In this document: positions 30,799 through 42,012 of the stretch, piece by piece | Numbering within the stretch: the first letter of the stretch is position 1 | Layout: the number at the start of each line of letters is the position of its first letter | From: Orobanche coerulescens | Lineage: Eukaryota > Streptophyta > Magnoliopsida > Lamiales > Orobanchaceae | DNA length: 64,000 nt | NCBI GenBank assembly: GCA_033398695.1 | Contig: CM065802.1 | Span: forward strand, 147,608,096 to 147,672,095 | Reading direction: 5' to 3' | Made by a program: the position numbers and the translations under genes | Notes under the pieces: model-generated | Told to the model about the DNA's origin: nothing | The model's database searches: none | The model's input: the letters and a program-made list of their open reading frames with translations, nothing else

Positions 30799-33276
30799 TG
30801 TAATACCCGGATAATTGTTATGTATTTTCATTTGTATTTGAATATTGTGGTATTTAACTATGCGACGTAATCAATCTAAGTATGGTTTTCCGTATCCGTA
30901 ATCCACTTCATGAGTGTTGATGTAAAAGATGTTAATTCATACAAGTGCCTCCATGCAATTAACATATGATAACATATGAAGCTAGCGTACGCTAAATGTG
31001 TGAATTAGCGTACGTTAAGCTAGACACTTAGTGTATGTAATGTGCCGTCAACCAGTTGGGGTCGTGGTAGGTGAGTGGAAACCGGGTTGCGGATATTGTG
31101 GGATGCTTTGCATGAACCTGGACACTTCTCGGAGAAGTGAAGTCAATGGTGTTTATCGTATGCTACACAATGTAGTTAGCGTATGTATCTTGGGTTGGTG
31201 TTCAAGCCTCCAGTGTTGAGTTCTACCGATTGTTTTGTCATGAAAGCTATGTTGATGCTATTTCCAACCTTGATCTCACGTTCTTAGGAATGTTATGAAC
31301 ATGCTACTGAGATTATTAGGTTCCATGGATGAATTATTTAATCGAACACCATGTTTAAGGAAGTTTGGAATGATTATGCTTAGGTTTTCCATTGTTAAGA
31401 GGATTATAATTCGAGCCTCGTTAGTAAACAAGTGGGAGGAATTTCTCTGAGATTGTAAACTTACATTGGATGATGTTTTCGAAATGATCAAAGGACTCGT
31501 TAATATTATCACCTTTGTTAGATGAATTCAAGAGGATGAATATTGGGGTTTTTTGTCATGTCTTGTAATGGTTGGTTGATTAGATAATCTTCATGATAAT
31601 AGTTAGAATGAAATGATAGCATCGGTAATAATTATATTAATCATAGATTAGCCGAACCGTATATTAGAATTTATAATCAAACTGGAGTATGGAATTGTGA
31701 TGACATGTTCATTATTGAATCCGAAGATGTCGACATTTTATCCCCTTTAGGATCATTCAATTTATATGAGATATGTGATCGTCGGATGTTTTGAACCGTC
31801 TAATCGGACACATGTAGAATGGCTTACTTGATCATAGTTAAGAACGTTAGATGCTCGCGTGTTAGTTATGTATACGCAAGTTGAACTCTTTGTTATTTCA
31901 TTACTGTTTAAGGTTCTTGAAGACCCAGACCCGCTCCATGAGGTGAACGGGGTGGGACGGGTTGACATGCATAGGAAGAATATTACTTTAAAGTTAATAA
32001 AATAAATATGCTTACGAGTTTTTTATCTAGTATTTCATATTTATACAATATATACATTATAATTTTTAATATGTAATATAATTTTTATTACATTATATTA
32101 TTACTTTATAATAATAATTAATAATATAAATCATAAAAGTTTAATACTCAGTTTCATTAAATTTTTTATATAATATACATTATAACTTTAATATATATAA
32201 TATAATTCTAAAAATGAGACCTATTATTGAACTCATCTCTTGAATTGTGAATAATAATGTTAAGCATACAAAAATATTGATTAAGTATTCAAACATGAAT
32301 AGAAACCAATAATTAATTGAAAAAGAATTCAAGTAGATGATAAATTAAGTAGTCAATCATAACAATCCATCACAAACTATGTACGCTCATATCTAGAATC
32401 TAATAAGTTTAGCCGTACATGGTGAAAAGAGAAGAAGAATTCATGCTCAAATTCGACATGCATGCACATAAGCTTGCAAGTGGTTAGAAAAAGGGACGAC
32501 CTTCGAGTGTTTTGGCGTTCGTCAAAGTATTTAATCCACGTCATCATTACAAGGCAAGTACTTTAATTATGTTTTCGTATTAATGTTATTCATGTGGTCG
32601 TGCATATGTGCCGTTGTCGTTTTGTCCACCTTTTGTTGGTCCGACGGGATCATCTTGGGATCTATGCTAGCGTGCGCTAGATCATTGGATGGGTTTTCCA
32701 CCTTGTGTTGGTCCGACGGGATCATATTGGGATCCATGCAGTGAATGCTGGATCATCGGATTATCATGTGTATGTTGTGATTGTAATGTTTTGAAATGTA
32801 TTGATAGCCCTCTCGTAGGAGAGGCTTGTTGTTGTGTTGTTATTGATACTGCATTATTCTTCACGAGTTGTCGACTAATCTATTGTTGTATAAATTATTG
32901 TACTTGTACTAGCACCGCTATACTAACCCCTTTGGGGGTGGACATATGTTTTATGTTCAGCATCCAGGAGAGTGGGAAAACAACAACAGGGGCGGCATGA
33001 CGATGAGGGTATACAGTGATGTTGAGGGCTCGGAGAAGTCCTTTCAGTTGTGTCGTGATTGGATAAGTACTCGAGTACATTGTTCTTTTTGTGTTGATTT
33101 GATTGGTCATGTATTGATAAATTCTATTCAGTGTGTGTCTTTCATTGTCGAACACTCGATTTGTAAATAATTCCGCTTGTAGTATTTTATAAATGTTGTT
33201 TAAATTCCCCACCTAGTAAATCCTTATCTAAAGAGTTTACGACACTGTAATTATTCTTAATATCTCTAGGTGTTAC
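30799..33276 (+). repeat. 5' LTR of Gypsy C
   Basis: Starts TGTAATACCCGG and ends CTAGGTGTTACA. It includes the palindromic word cluster near 30983-31200, an AT-rich part at 31990-32260 that may be a separate small insertion, and a direct repeat of about 70 bp (GGTCCGACGGGATCAT at 32639 and 32710). The hairpin ACCCCTTTGGGGGT is at about 32927-32940. Confidence 0.75.
30983..31018 (+). promoter_or_regulatory. TAGCGTACGCTA palindromic words in Gypsy C LTR
   Basis: A perfect 12-base palindrome TAGCGTACGCTA at 30983-30994 is followed by TTAGCGTACGTTAA at 31005-31018. Weaker relatives (TTAGTGTATGTAA, TCGTATGCTA, TAGCGTATGTA) continue to about 31190. A related GCATAACGTACGTTATGC is in the 3' LTR near 38697. 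I found no clear TATA box close by. Confidence 0.45.
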
Positions 33277-33280
33277 AGAA

Positions 33281-33294
33281 TATGTATCAGAGCT
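33281..33294 (+). other. Primer-binding site of Gypsy C
   Basis: TATGTATCAGAGCT, four bases after the LTR end; one difference within TGGTATCAGAGC. Confidence 0.75.
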
Positions 33295-33510
33295 AAGATT
33301 TATGGATATCTTGGTTGTCGGATTAATTTAGGTTCGGATGTGTCTTTTGGTTGACCAGCCGCGAATAACATCACTGTACCGCCTATGTCTTCATGCGAGC
33401 TGTGGTTGTAAGTTTCCTAGAACTCTATTATTGTCCTTTAATGTTATGGTCTTTACGATAATTAAACTTTAGAACGATATTGTTCCTCGTATATTGAGTA
33501 TGTATGCCTA

Positions 33511-34620
33511 TAGTATGTTGAGAAGAGATTGTGGACGCGGTCGCGGTCGTGGATGCGGATGTGTAAATGCTGAGAGGGAAGCTTCACCCTACGCCCCTGA
33601 TTCGCTGTCAAATCAGGCTAAATTCAGTTCAGACGAGCAACAGGAATCCATCAATAATAATTGAGAGCAAACTGAGGACGCGAATGACAATCCTGTTGTT
33701 CCCGACATACTTTGTCAAGTGGTGAACCAGATTTCTCAATTCGCTCATGTGGTGGACAGAATGCAGGTGGCGATAGGTTTACAACCAGGGCAGGGACAGC
33801 AAGGCATCCCAAACTTGGGGTATCCAGGAGACAGATGGCTACAAGAGGTGGCGAAGATGCATCGACCAAAGTTTGTTGGTTTTTCTGAAACACCGACATG
33901 GGATTTGGCTAAGGGAGTTAGAGAAAATATTTGCAGGAATAAACTGTCCGGACGATCGAAGAACCTCTATCACCCAATATTTTCTGACTAGAGAAGCGTT
34001 CGAGTGGTGGGAGATATCCGACATATTGACCATGATGCTGATTGGGGACAGTTCAAGCTAATGATGGAAGCTCAGTACTGCCCTCGTCCGGTTCGGGAAG
34101 CTAAAGTTCGAGAATTCTTCTCCCCAAAACCTTTGGACGTACATGTGGCTCAAGCAATTAAGACCTTTAATCAGCAACTGGCATTTGTTCTACACCTTGT
34201 CAGGACCAATACAGATATGATGTTTCATTTTGACATGAGGATGAAACCGGAGATACAGAGATATATGTCAGGATTTGAATGCGCCACTCCCCGCCAGTAA
34301 AAAGATAAAGCTCTGGCATACGAGATGAAATAAGTAGCCATGGAAAAGTTTTCCGAGTCCAAGAAATAGGATGTCTCTGGTAATTTTGCAGAGCACAAGA
34401 ATAGTGGGCCCCGTAAAGTCTAGTCATCATCTCACTCATTCAGGAAGCCCCCATATCCATCTAGAGGTGGAAAGAGTTCCAGGTCAATGCAGCGAGGAAA
34501 TGCTTCAACTGTGGTCGACTAGGACACTATCAGCGTGATTGCTCACTTCCTTCAGTGACGTGTTATGAATGTGGACAAGAAAGACATCGTGCGGTGTTCT
34601 GTGGAGATGTTGCTAGATCT
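33511..34620 (+). pseudogene. Gypsy C gag
   Basis: It begins with the Arg/Gly-rich start (RRDCGRGRGRGCG at about 33523). It passes to the capsid text MHRPKFVGFSETP (33859) through at least three frames with several stops. Two zinc knuckles follow: CFNCGRLGHYQRDC at about 34505-34546, complete, and CYECGQERHRAVFC at about 34561-34602, also complete. Two knuckles in the same arrangement as Gypsy A place both in related branches. Confidence 0.8.
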
Positions 34621-35050
34621 TCTAGAGCTCATGCCTCACAACAGGTCCAAAAAAAGAGGAGTGTCAATCCAATGCAGCAGAGTGTTCAACCACTTCAGAA
34701 TTTTGGCCGAGAAAGAGGCAGAGGACAGTATGACCAGAAGAAAGCATCAAGAGTTGGATCAGTTTCTCCGTGCATTTATGAAATGAGGAGGACAGGCGAC
34801 CAAAATACATCGGTTGCATCAGGTACGATTCAGATCCTTTCTCAACCAGTTATTGTTTTGTTCAATACTGGGGCTACACATTCGTTTATATCACTGTCTT
34901 GTGTAAATCATTTAAAATATTCTTGTTTTCATGAATGTGAGCCTTATATTGTGGGTTGATCGAGTGGGGAAAGAATTATGGGGAATTTAGAAGATAGAAA
35001 TTTTCCTGTATCAATCGGAGGCAATAATTGGCCTTCAAGTCTGAATATGA
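34621..35050 (+). pseudogene. Gypsy C protease
   Basis: After a Gln/Arg-rich linker the frame gives PVIVLFNTGATHSFISLSC at about 34847-34905. The aspartic protease motif D-T/S-G is N-T-G here: the catalytic Asp is Asn (codon at 34864). A stop at 34957-34959 follows, and the conserved PVSIGG text appears in another frame near 35007. The protein similarity ends at about 35050, where foreign sequence begins. Confidence 0.75.
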
Positions 35051-35425
35051 TACCTATGCTAATTCGCGGAGGATTTTTGAAATGCCTGAAGCATATTTAT
35101 ATAAAAATAAGCATTGCACTCTTTTTTCCTTTGTTGAGGTTTTATCCCATTGGATTTTTCTAGCAAGGTTTTTAACGAGGCAACTAGGATGGCGTATTAA
35201 CATGAATAGTGTACTATTTTCCCTTCATTAGGATTTTTCCCACTGGGTTTTTCCTTATAAGGTTTTGACAAGGCATATTAATGGCATAATGAGGACATTA
35301 CATATACGATATTAGACCTCAAGATTTAAATTAACAAGGAGTATTTGTACACTTTTTTCTTCGATCATGTTTTCCCCATAGGGTTTTCTTGACAAGGTTT
35401 TGATGAAGCAGCACATGGATACTCC
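35050..35425 (+). repeat. Copia 3'-end fragment inside Gypsy C pol
   Basis: The stretch has the repeated phrase type CCCACTGGGTTTTTCC..AAGGTTTTGACAAGGCA (about 35150-35180, 35230-35275 and 35375-35405). This is familiar from the ends of many plant Copia elements, next to their 3' LTR. There is no coding text. Its source element is not otherwise in the window, and I cannot place its ends exactly. Confidence 0.5.
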
Positions 35426-35870
35426 TGTAACACCCCAAATATGGCGGCTATTACAGTGCCGTGGATCCCACACTGGGACCCACCAGGCAATCTCAAAACA
35501 CAAATTAATCATATCATAATCCTGATACCGAACCACAAGGTAATAATCATTACTCCGATTAGGACTTTATACATCACACGGCTAAGAACCTCACAATACA
35601 CAGGATCCAATGCCAGTATAAACCATGTGAACATGGAATATACTCAAAATAATAATACAACCAACAAGAGTTTATATAAAATGGAAAAGTAATATTAGAC
35701 GATTTTAAGCACAACTGAACAACAAAAGACTTGGGCCCCCCGAACTAGTATCCTTCAAACCTTTTGCCGTCACTGTGCTCTTCCCGTGACCTGGCCTTGC
35801 CTCTACCTAAAATACAACACAAGTATTTCGCCCAAAACCACAGGGTCAGATATAGATGATAATAATTCAC
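35426..35870 (-). repeat. Inverted Gypsy F LTR fragment inside Gypsy C pol
   Basis: It begins TGTAACACCCCAAATATGG, the reverse of an LTR end. It is the reverse complement of the last 400 bases of the LTR fragment at 19030-19432 (CCCGTGACCTGGCCTTGCC, ACTAGTATCCTTCAAACC). It stops a few bases before the RT text resumes at about 35873. Confidence 0.75.
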
Positions 35871-35872
35871 AA

Positions 35873-36498
35873 GAATTAAACAAGCTGACCATCAAAAATA
35901 AATACCCTTTGCCCCGGATTGATGACTTGTTTGATCAGCTTCAGGGAGCGACAATCTTCTCGAAGATTGATTTACGGTTGGGCTATTATTAGTTGACGAT
36001 TCGGGATAGCAATATACCAAAAGCTGCCTTTTAGACGAGATATGGCCATTACGAGTTTGTGGTTATGCCTTTCGGGCTAACCAATGCCCCAGCAGTGTTC
36101 ATGCAGTTGATGAACAAGGTTTTTATCGAATATCTGGACAAATTCGTAGTTGTTTTTATTGATGACATTCTTATCTATTCCCAAAGTAATAATGAACACG
36201 CTGTACATCTTCGTATTGTGCTAGACATTTCGAGAGCTGAGAAGTTGTATGCGAGGTTTTCCATATGTGAGTTTTGGCTCAAGGAAGTAACATTCCTAGG
36301 GCATGTGATATCAGCGGAAGAAGTTCGGGTTGATCCACAGAAGATAGAGGCGGTACTGGCATGAAAACCACCTAAGAATGTGAAGGAAGTGAGGAGTTTC
36401 CTAAGACTTGCGGGTTACTACCGTAGGTTCGTCGAAGGATTTTCCAGGATCGCTCGACCACTTACGCAGTTGCTTCAGAAAATTTATTCTAGTGGTAC
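35873..36498 (+). pseudogene. Gypsy C reverse transcriptase
   Basis: Begins [20 protein letters not shown] (about 35890), then KIDLRLGYY with a stop at 35990, then [20 protein letters not shown] (36045-36105). [14 protein letters not shown] follows near 36141-36182 with both catalytic Asp codons intact, then [16 protein letters not shown] near 36291. A stop occurs at 36362-36364, after which the thumb continues as [20 protein letters not shown]. The frame is mostly preserved, in contrast to the integrase, but there are at least three stops. Confidence 0.88.
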
Positions 36499-37050
36499 AT
36501 GGATAGACAGCATAATTTCAATGAGTTGAAGAGGCGATTGACTATCGCACCAGTTCTAGCCTTGCCACAGTGGAACAATGATTTTGTGGTTTATAGTTAT
36601 GCTTTAGGCCTCGGGCTTGGATCTATTTTGATGCAGGGAGATAGGGTTTTTGCTTATGCATCTCGACAGTTGAAACCATATGAAGCAAATTACCCCATTC
36701 ATGATTTGGAATTAGCTGCAGTCATTTTCACTTTAAAAATTTGGAGGCATTATCTCTACGGATCATCATGTAAGATTTACAAGGACCACAAGAGTCTGAA
36801 GTATATCTTCAGCCAGAAGGAATTGAACATGAGGCAACGTAAGTGGATAGAATTAATCAAGGACTACGATCTTGAGATTATTTATCATCCGGGCAAGGCC
36901 AATGTAGTAGGGGATGCATTGAGTCATAAGCCGATGGCTCTTCAGATGTTAGAAGTACTTACGCCTCAAAGCAAGATACAACGGGATTTAATTTGTCAGA
37001 TTATCAAAGTTTGGCTTCAGAGAGTTCAGGGTCAGCTGTGTGCATTATAA
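36499..37050 (+). pseudogene. Gypsy C RNase H
   Basis: 183 open codons: [20 protein letters not shown], then the RNase H domain, [37 protein letters not shown] and [13 protein letters not shown]. The usual first catalytic Asp position (VYSDAS type) reads VYSYALG, so Asp has become Tyr; the final ADALS Asp is kept. It lines up with Gypsy A 8101-8400 and shows what that copy lost. Confidence 0.85.
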
Positions 37051-37059
37051 ATCACTTTG

Positions 37060-38030
37060 TCTTTGGTTGACGATATCAAGGCTAAGCAGTATGATGATTC
37101 GTTTTTAGTTCAATTGAGAGAGGATGTGAAGAAAGGGAAAGCCCCTGGATTTGTAATTCAGGATGATGGGATTTTGAGATTTCGAGGATGATTATGTGTA
37201 CCATGTGATGTTGAGTTGAGACAGAAGGTTTTGAAAGAAACTCATACTACACCTTATTCCATACATCCCGGTACAAGTAAAATGTACAAGGATGTAAGGA
37301 GTAATTTATGGTGGAGCAACTTGAATACGGACATTAACGAGTTTGTATCGAAGTGTTTTATCTGTCAGTAGGGTAAGATCGAGCATCAATGAGCCATGGG
37401 GTTATTGGGACCACTTCCTATTCCGGAGTAGAAGTGGAAGGATATTTCTATCGATTTCATTACCAGCGTGCCTAGGACTCGAACCAGAATGAACATGATT
37501 TGGGTCATTATCGATCGACTAACCAAATCTGCTCATTTTATGGGTATTAAGGATACTTGAGGACCCGAGAGACTAGCCCGGGTGTTCATTGCAGAAATAG
37601 TAACGTTACATGGGACTCATTAGAGTATTATTTCTGATCGAGATGGTCGATTTATATCACATTTTTGGGAGCTTAGTTGAGACTCAGTACATCCTGCCAT
37701 CCCCAGAAGGACAGTCAGAGCAGACGATTCAGATACTTGAGGATATGTTGAGAGCCTTGCGTTAGACTGGAAATATGATTAGGAGTCGTACATGCCGTTG
37801 ATCGAGTTTACGTACAATAATAGTTGGCACGCCTCGATTAGAATGGCACCATTTGAGGCTTTGTATAGAAGGAGGTGCCGATCGCCGTTGTGTTGGGATG
37901 ATGCATCTGAATTGATTGGTACAAAACTGGATTTAGCAGTTGAGACGAGAGAGAAGATTGCCTTGATTTATGATATGTTGTTAAGACTTAGAGTCGACAG
38001 AAGTCTTATGCCGACACGCATCATTGACCA
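37060..38030 (+). pseudogene. Gypsy C integrase
   Basis: Zinc module TTPYSIHPGTSKMYKD (37240) to CFICQ (37355). Core text DISIDFITSVPRTR with the first Asp (37440) and IISDRDGRFISHFW with the second (37625). The catalytic Glu region is lost in frameshifts and stops near 37690-37790. PLIEFTYNNSWHASIRMAPF follows at 37795-37855. At least eight in-frame stops, many of them TAG or TGA from single C-to-T or G-to-A changes. Confidence 0.82.
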
Positions 38031-38460
38031 TTAGAGTTTGAGGTTGGGTATCGCCGACTCGGGGAGTTTACCGCTTCAGTCGGAAGGGTAAACTTAGTCT
38101 GAGGTACATTGGAACTTTGGAAATTTTAGAGCGAGTAGGAGATCTTGCATATCGGTTGGGTTTGTCGTTGTCCTTGAGTCACGTGCATAACATATTTCAT
38201 GTCAGCTCATAAAGTACGTACCGAATCCTACCCATGTTATTGATTTTGGAGAGATTGAACTGGGACCCGATATCACATTTGAGGAGAGACCGATTCAGAT
38301 TTTGGAGCGTCGGGTAAAGCAACTTAGGCACAAAATCATTTCTTTGGTTAAAGTGCAATGGTCGAGGCATGGAAAATAACAGGCTACATGAGAAATGGAA
38401 GATAATATGAAGGTGAGATTCCCCAAATTATTTACCTTGTATGTTTTGGGATGAATCTTC
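38031..38460 (+). pseudogene. Gypsy C integrase tail and chromodomain-like end
   Basis: Reads LGDLAYRLGLSLSL-like text near 38140 and, near 38280-38440, ERPIQILERRVKQLRHKIIS, then VKVQWSRHGK before a stop. It is the same chromovirus tail as in Gypsy A (9440-9878), with multiple frameshifts. Confidence 0.7.
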
Positions 38461-38461
38461 T

Positions 38462-38477
38462 TTCTAGAGGGAGAGAA
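38462..38477 (+). other. Polypurine tract of Gypsy C
   Basis: CTAGAGGGAGAGAA lies directly before the LTR start TGTAATATCC at 38478. Confidence 0.7.
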
Positions 38478-38793
38478 TGTAATATCCACACTTTTCATTT
38501 TCATTTATACCAACTGTTGTGATCCATTTACACTCGATACGACTTTTGCATGTTTCATATCGTATATTGTACTCATTCTATTATCGTGATTCTTGAGCTA
38601 TTTATTGATGTTCGTATTTGAATGTATCATATTGGATGGATAATTGTATGTCTCGTCATGTCACTATTGGTTAGAACAATACTGCTTATTACTGAGCATA
38701 ACGTACGTTATGCTTAAAATTTAAAGTATGTTATTTCTTCTGTGTAGTTGGTCAGTAGCCTCTGGAGTCATTATTGTGTACGCTACCTGCGGG
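38478..38793 (+). repeat. 3' LTR of Gypsy C, first part
   Basis: Starts TGTAATATCCACAC. It carries ACGTACGTTATGC near 38700, matching in order but not closely in sequence the 5' LTR around 31000. It continues only for 40043-40057 after the hAT insertion and is then cut by Copia D. Confidence 0.65.
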
Positions 38794-39117
38794 CAGTGTT
38801 CTAAACATCCCCGCCTAGGCTGATTAATCCTCCGATTAATCCCTAGAAGGTCCTATGCCGTTCCAATTATGGCTTAGGCACTTGTAGGGGTGGACTCGGT
38901 TCCATTCGGTTCGGTTTTTGACCAAAACCAATAACCGAACCAAATATTCGGTTTCGGTTTGGTTCGGTTCTTTTTGGAGTTCGGTTCGGTTAAATTCGGT
39001 TTTATAAATATTCGGTTCGGTTTTGGTTTGGTTTGATGTTTTTTCAGTTCTTCACAATATAAATTCAAATATTATATTCAATAGAATAAGTTATATATAA
39101 CAACAAGCCAACAAAAG

Positions 39118-39151
<34 letters not shown>

Positions 39152-40042
39152 TCAAGATAAGAGGTTGACTTGCAAAACAATTTACAAATATCTCAAAAGA
39201 TATAACAATCACAAATCACAATAGATCATTCTCTAAACCTAAATTAGTTGAATCACGAATTACACAAGCATATTATCGGCCCTCCTTGGATCCATGAGGG
39301 TCTTAAAAAAGAACAAATTACATAAAAATCTCAAACACGTAAAACTCACAAAAAGATGTCATTTTAGTATGTGACTTTGACTTCGGTCCATTTCGGTTCG
39401 GTTCGGTTCGACTCTGTCCGACCCCGAATCGAGAACCAAACCAAACCAATTCGGTTCGGTTCTGTTTTTCTATTTTTCGGTTCGGTCTTCTTTGGTTTCG
39501 GTTCTTCGGTTCTTTTTTCGGATTTTTTCGGTTTGGTTTTGAATTTTCGGTTCCGAAATGCCACCCCTAGGCACCTGTACTAGGCGTTTGGGTGATGAAT
39601 AGATCGTCTAGGATGGCTGCGGGGACCTATGAAGGCAATCTAAGATACTATGAACTACTTTATTCCTATATCAACGTTTCAAATTTCCTAGCTATGTGGG
39701 AGATTAGGCGGATGCCTAGGTGGTTATACTTTTTTATTTTTTTATTTTATTCTAATAGTACTATAAATTCCTAAACTGAGATATTATGGATAATATGGAC
39801 TCATTGATATCTATATCAGTATTTCAAATTTAATATATAATTGATTATATATCTCTTTAAATGGTTAATTATTTTTAGTTATTTTACATATATATAATTT
39901 TCTATATATAAAAATGATTAAAATAATAATAAAAAATAAATCCGCCTAATCCGATTAATCCCCTATTAATCCCCGATTTATCCTTTGGGCGCTAGGCGTT
40001 AGCAATCCGAATGCCTAGCGCCTAGCGTTTTTTAGAACCATG
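38794..40042. mobile_element. Non-autonomous hAT element 1, 1249 bp
   Basis: The left end is CAGTGTTCTAAA and the right end, read inwards, CATGGTTCTAAA; beyond these both ends have forms of CGCCTAGGC. It is flanked by 8-bp duplications CCTGCGGG (38786-38793) and CCTGTGGG (40043-40050), with one C-to-T difference. An 8-bp duplication with CA..TG ends is hAT-like. There is no transposase. The subterminal regions are rich in GATTAATCC and CGCCTAGCG repeats. Confidence 0.85.
38885..39569. mobile_element. Non-autonomous hAT element 2, nested in hAT element 1
   Basis: Perfect 9-bp inverted ends TAGGGGTGG/CCACCCCTA. Duplications are GGCACTTG (38877-38884) and GGCACCTG (39570-39577), 8 bp with one T/C difference. 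The ends are followed by long GGTTCGG-type runs (38896-39010 and 39385-39555) in opposite orientation. An (AT)n stretch of about 30 bases lies at 39120-39149. No coding capacity. Since it sits inside hAT element 1, it is the younger. Confidence 0.88.
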
Positions 40043-40057
40043 CCTGTGGGATGTAAC

Positions 40058-41253
40058 TGTTGGGATTCGGTGCCTAAAACGAAGGCGCATCAGAAGCAAT
40101 TTAGGAAAATAAGTTCGATCCAAATCCATTAGGAGGATCGATCAAGCTACGTATATACAAATATAAAACTAAACAAGTGTAGGATTCGAAACCATACCCT
40201 TAAAATCCTTTGATTAAATGCTGGAGTTGGTGATCTACGCCACGAATCCGATTTGTCAAAGCTTTTGATATCCCGAGCACCGAAAGCATCGTGCCTCTAC
40301 TTGCCACACGTCGGAAGTCGACGGAATAACACCCACCTTGTTATCCTCCAAGGATACAGCTAGAACAAGGTGGTTGGATCTTACTAATTGTGTTTCTAAT
40401 ACTCTAAGTGTATAAATGAATTTCTCTCAATTTTCTCTAAGAAAATGAAGAAGTAAAATGAAGAAGACAAAACTAAAACTCTCCCCCACTTACTCCTAGC
40501 AACTCACGGCTCAAGTCTTAAAAATGATGGGAGGAGAAGTCTTTTATTTCTTCATTCGACTTTAAGATTATTTCTTGAAGAAGTCTCTCGAATGTCCCGA
40601 TCAAGTTATAGGGTCACGGTTGGTCAAACCATATCTATACTTGATGCTGTGCATGAGTTAATGCAAATCGAGATCACTGAGCTCTCGTGTATCTAATACA
40701 ACTAGCTCCAACGCTTTGGCCAAAGACTTATGATCTTATCTGCCAATAACCGCATAGGAGATATACCTGTTCACTTACAGGAGAAAGAATCATGTCTTGG
40801 TATTTAGTAGAACCTGCTACTTGTCCGTCAAGATGCACGTCGAGGTTGACCCCCACCTTATGGTTTTCTGGGTCGAACTAGTCTAGTGAAAATCTTAACG
40901 TCACAAGCACATCCCTACTAAATACTCAAGTCGAAGGTTCACGAATACCTATCACAACCATTCGATTCCGTCATTGACTGTTCTGTAGTGAAATCCATAT
41001 GACGAATCAAGCGTGAGTCGTTTTGAGTATACTAATCTCATTAGCATACCTATAATGTGTGCTCCCACTAACCATTAGTGATGATAGGCACTCTCCAAGT
41101 CAAAGAACACGTCACACAAGTCTTCACATAAACTTAACGCCCAGTCAAGTTTCATCGACTCACAAATGATTAAGTATTTGACTCATAAACCTTTCCAGTG
41201 CCGATACTCTTATCCAATAAGGAGTGCAATGTTTTGCTCTCAAATACAAGGAC

Positions 41254-41298
<45 letters not shown>

Positions 41299-41433
41299 CG
41301 TATCAGGAATGCCAATGACGACCAGTAAATAAAGAAACATACAATTGCCTTCTGATAATAATTAACATAATAACAAGTACAATGCCCTCACTCTAACATC
41401 CTCTGAGTGGCGTTCGAGGGCATACTCCTAACA
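40058..41433 (-). repeat. 3' LTR of Copia D
   Basis: Plus strand TGTTGGGATTCGG to ACTCCTAACA. It is 1376 bp, and about 650 bases present in the 5' LTR (roughly 55440-56085) are missing at about 40588. An (AT)n run of about 35 bases is at 41261-41294, absent from Copia A. Confidence 0.88.
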
Positions 41434-41508
41434 ATCTCCCACTTGCACTCAAGGCCACATACTATGGTATCTAATACCCATGTTCGCGAGATGACGCTCC
41501 AAGCTTAT

Positions 41509-41934
41509 CTAAGAAAGTGGCTTGGTCAATGGATCAGCGACGTTGTCTACTGAGTCTACTCTATGCAACACAATGTATCCTCTGCGAACAAACTCTCTCA
41601 CGAGATGATACTTCCTATCAATGTGTTTTGTACTGTTATGAAACCTTAGATCCTTAGCCTGTGCTACAGCTCTGTCGTTGTCGCATAAAAGCAGAGCAGG
41701 TAGCTCAGCACATGGTATCACTTGAAGTTCTCCCAGAAACTTCTTAACCGAAAACCCTTCCTTAGAAGCCTCTGATGCCTCTTGATACTCAGACTGACAG
41801 GTGGAATCAGCAGTCGCGCTTTGCATGGTGCTTTGCCAAGATACTGCTCCTCCATTAAGAGTAAATATGTAGCCAGAAGTGGACATCGAGTCGTCTTTCT
41901 GTACTTGGAAGTCTGAACCAGTGAAGCCCGTCAC
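41509..41934 (-). pseudogene. Copia D RNase H
   Basis: 142 codons open on the minus strand: SMSTSGYIFTLNGGAVSWQS, CQSEYQEASEASKEGFSVKK, LLCDNDRAVAQAKD, HIDRKYHLVREFVRRGYIVL and DNVADPLTKPLS at the end of the polyprotein. The catalytic residues seem present (SEY for the Glu, CDN for the Asp). It is the best-preserved domain of the element, but it is separated from RT by a stop. Confidence 0.85.
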
Positions 41935-42012
41935 TTTCAGTTCTCCACTACCATTTATAAGAATCAGCTCTATAGTCCTTCTTAAGTACTTGAGAACGTT
42001 CTTTACAGTGGT

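Larger units (their letters stand above)
30799..40057 (+). mobile_element. Gypsy C, decayed chromovirus-type element with nested insertions
   Basis: LTR (30799-33276), primer site, gag, protease, RT, RNase H, integrase, chromodomain-like tail, polypurine tract and the start of a 3' LTR (38478 on). The 3' LTR is broken by a hAT element and then by Copia D at 40058. The pol is broken by two foreign fragments. The two LTRs share an order of motifs but differ strongly, so the element is old or is a recombinant of two relatives. Stops are dense in gag and integrase. Confidence 0.8.

Noticed and set aside
39120..39149. (AT)n run as a functional element
   Set aside because: A plain microsatellite; a similar one at 41261-41294 is private to one LTR.
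38885..39569. Interstitial telomere repeats
   Set aside because: The repeated word is TTCGG/GGTTCGG, not the plant telomere TTTAGGG, and it is bounded by hAT ends.
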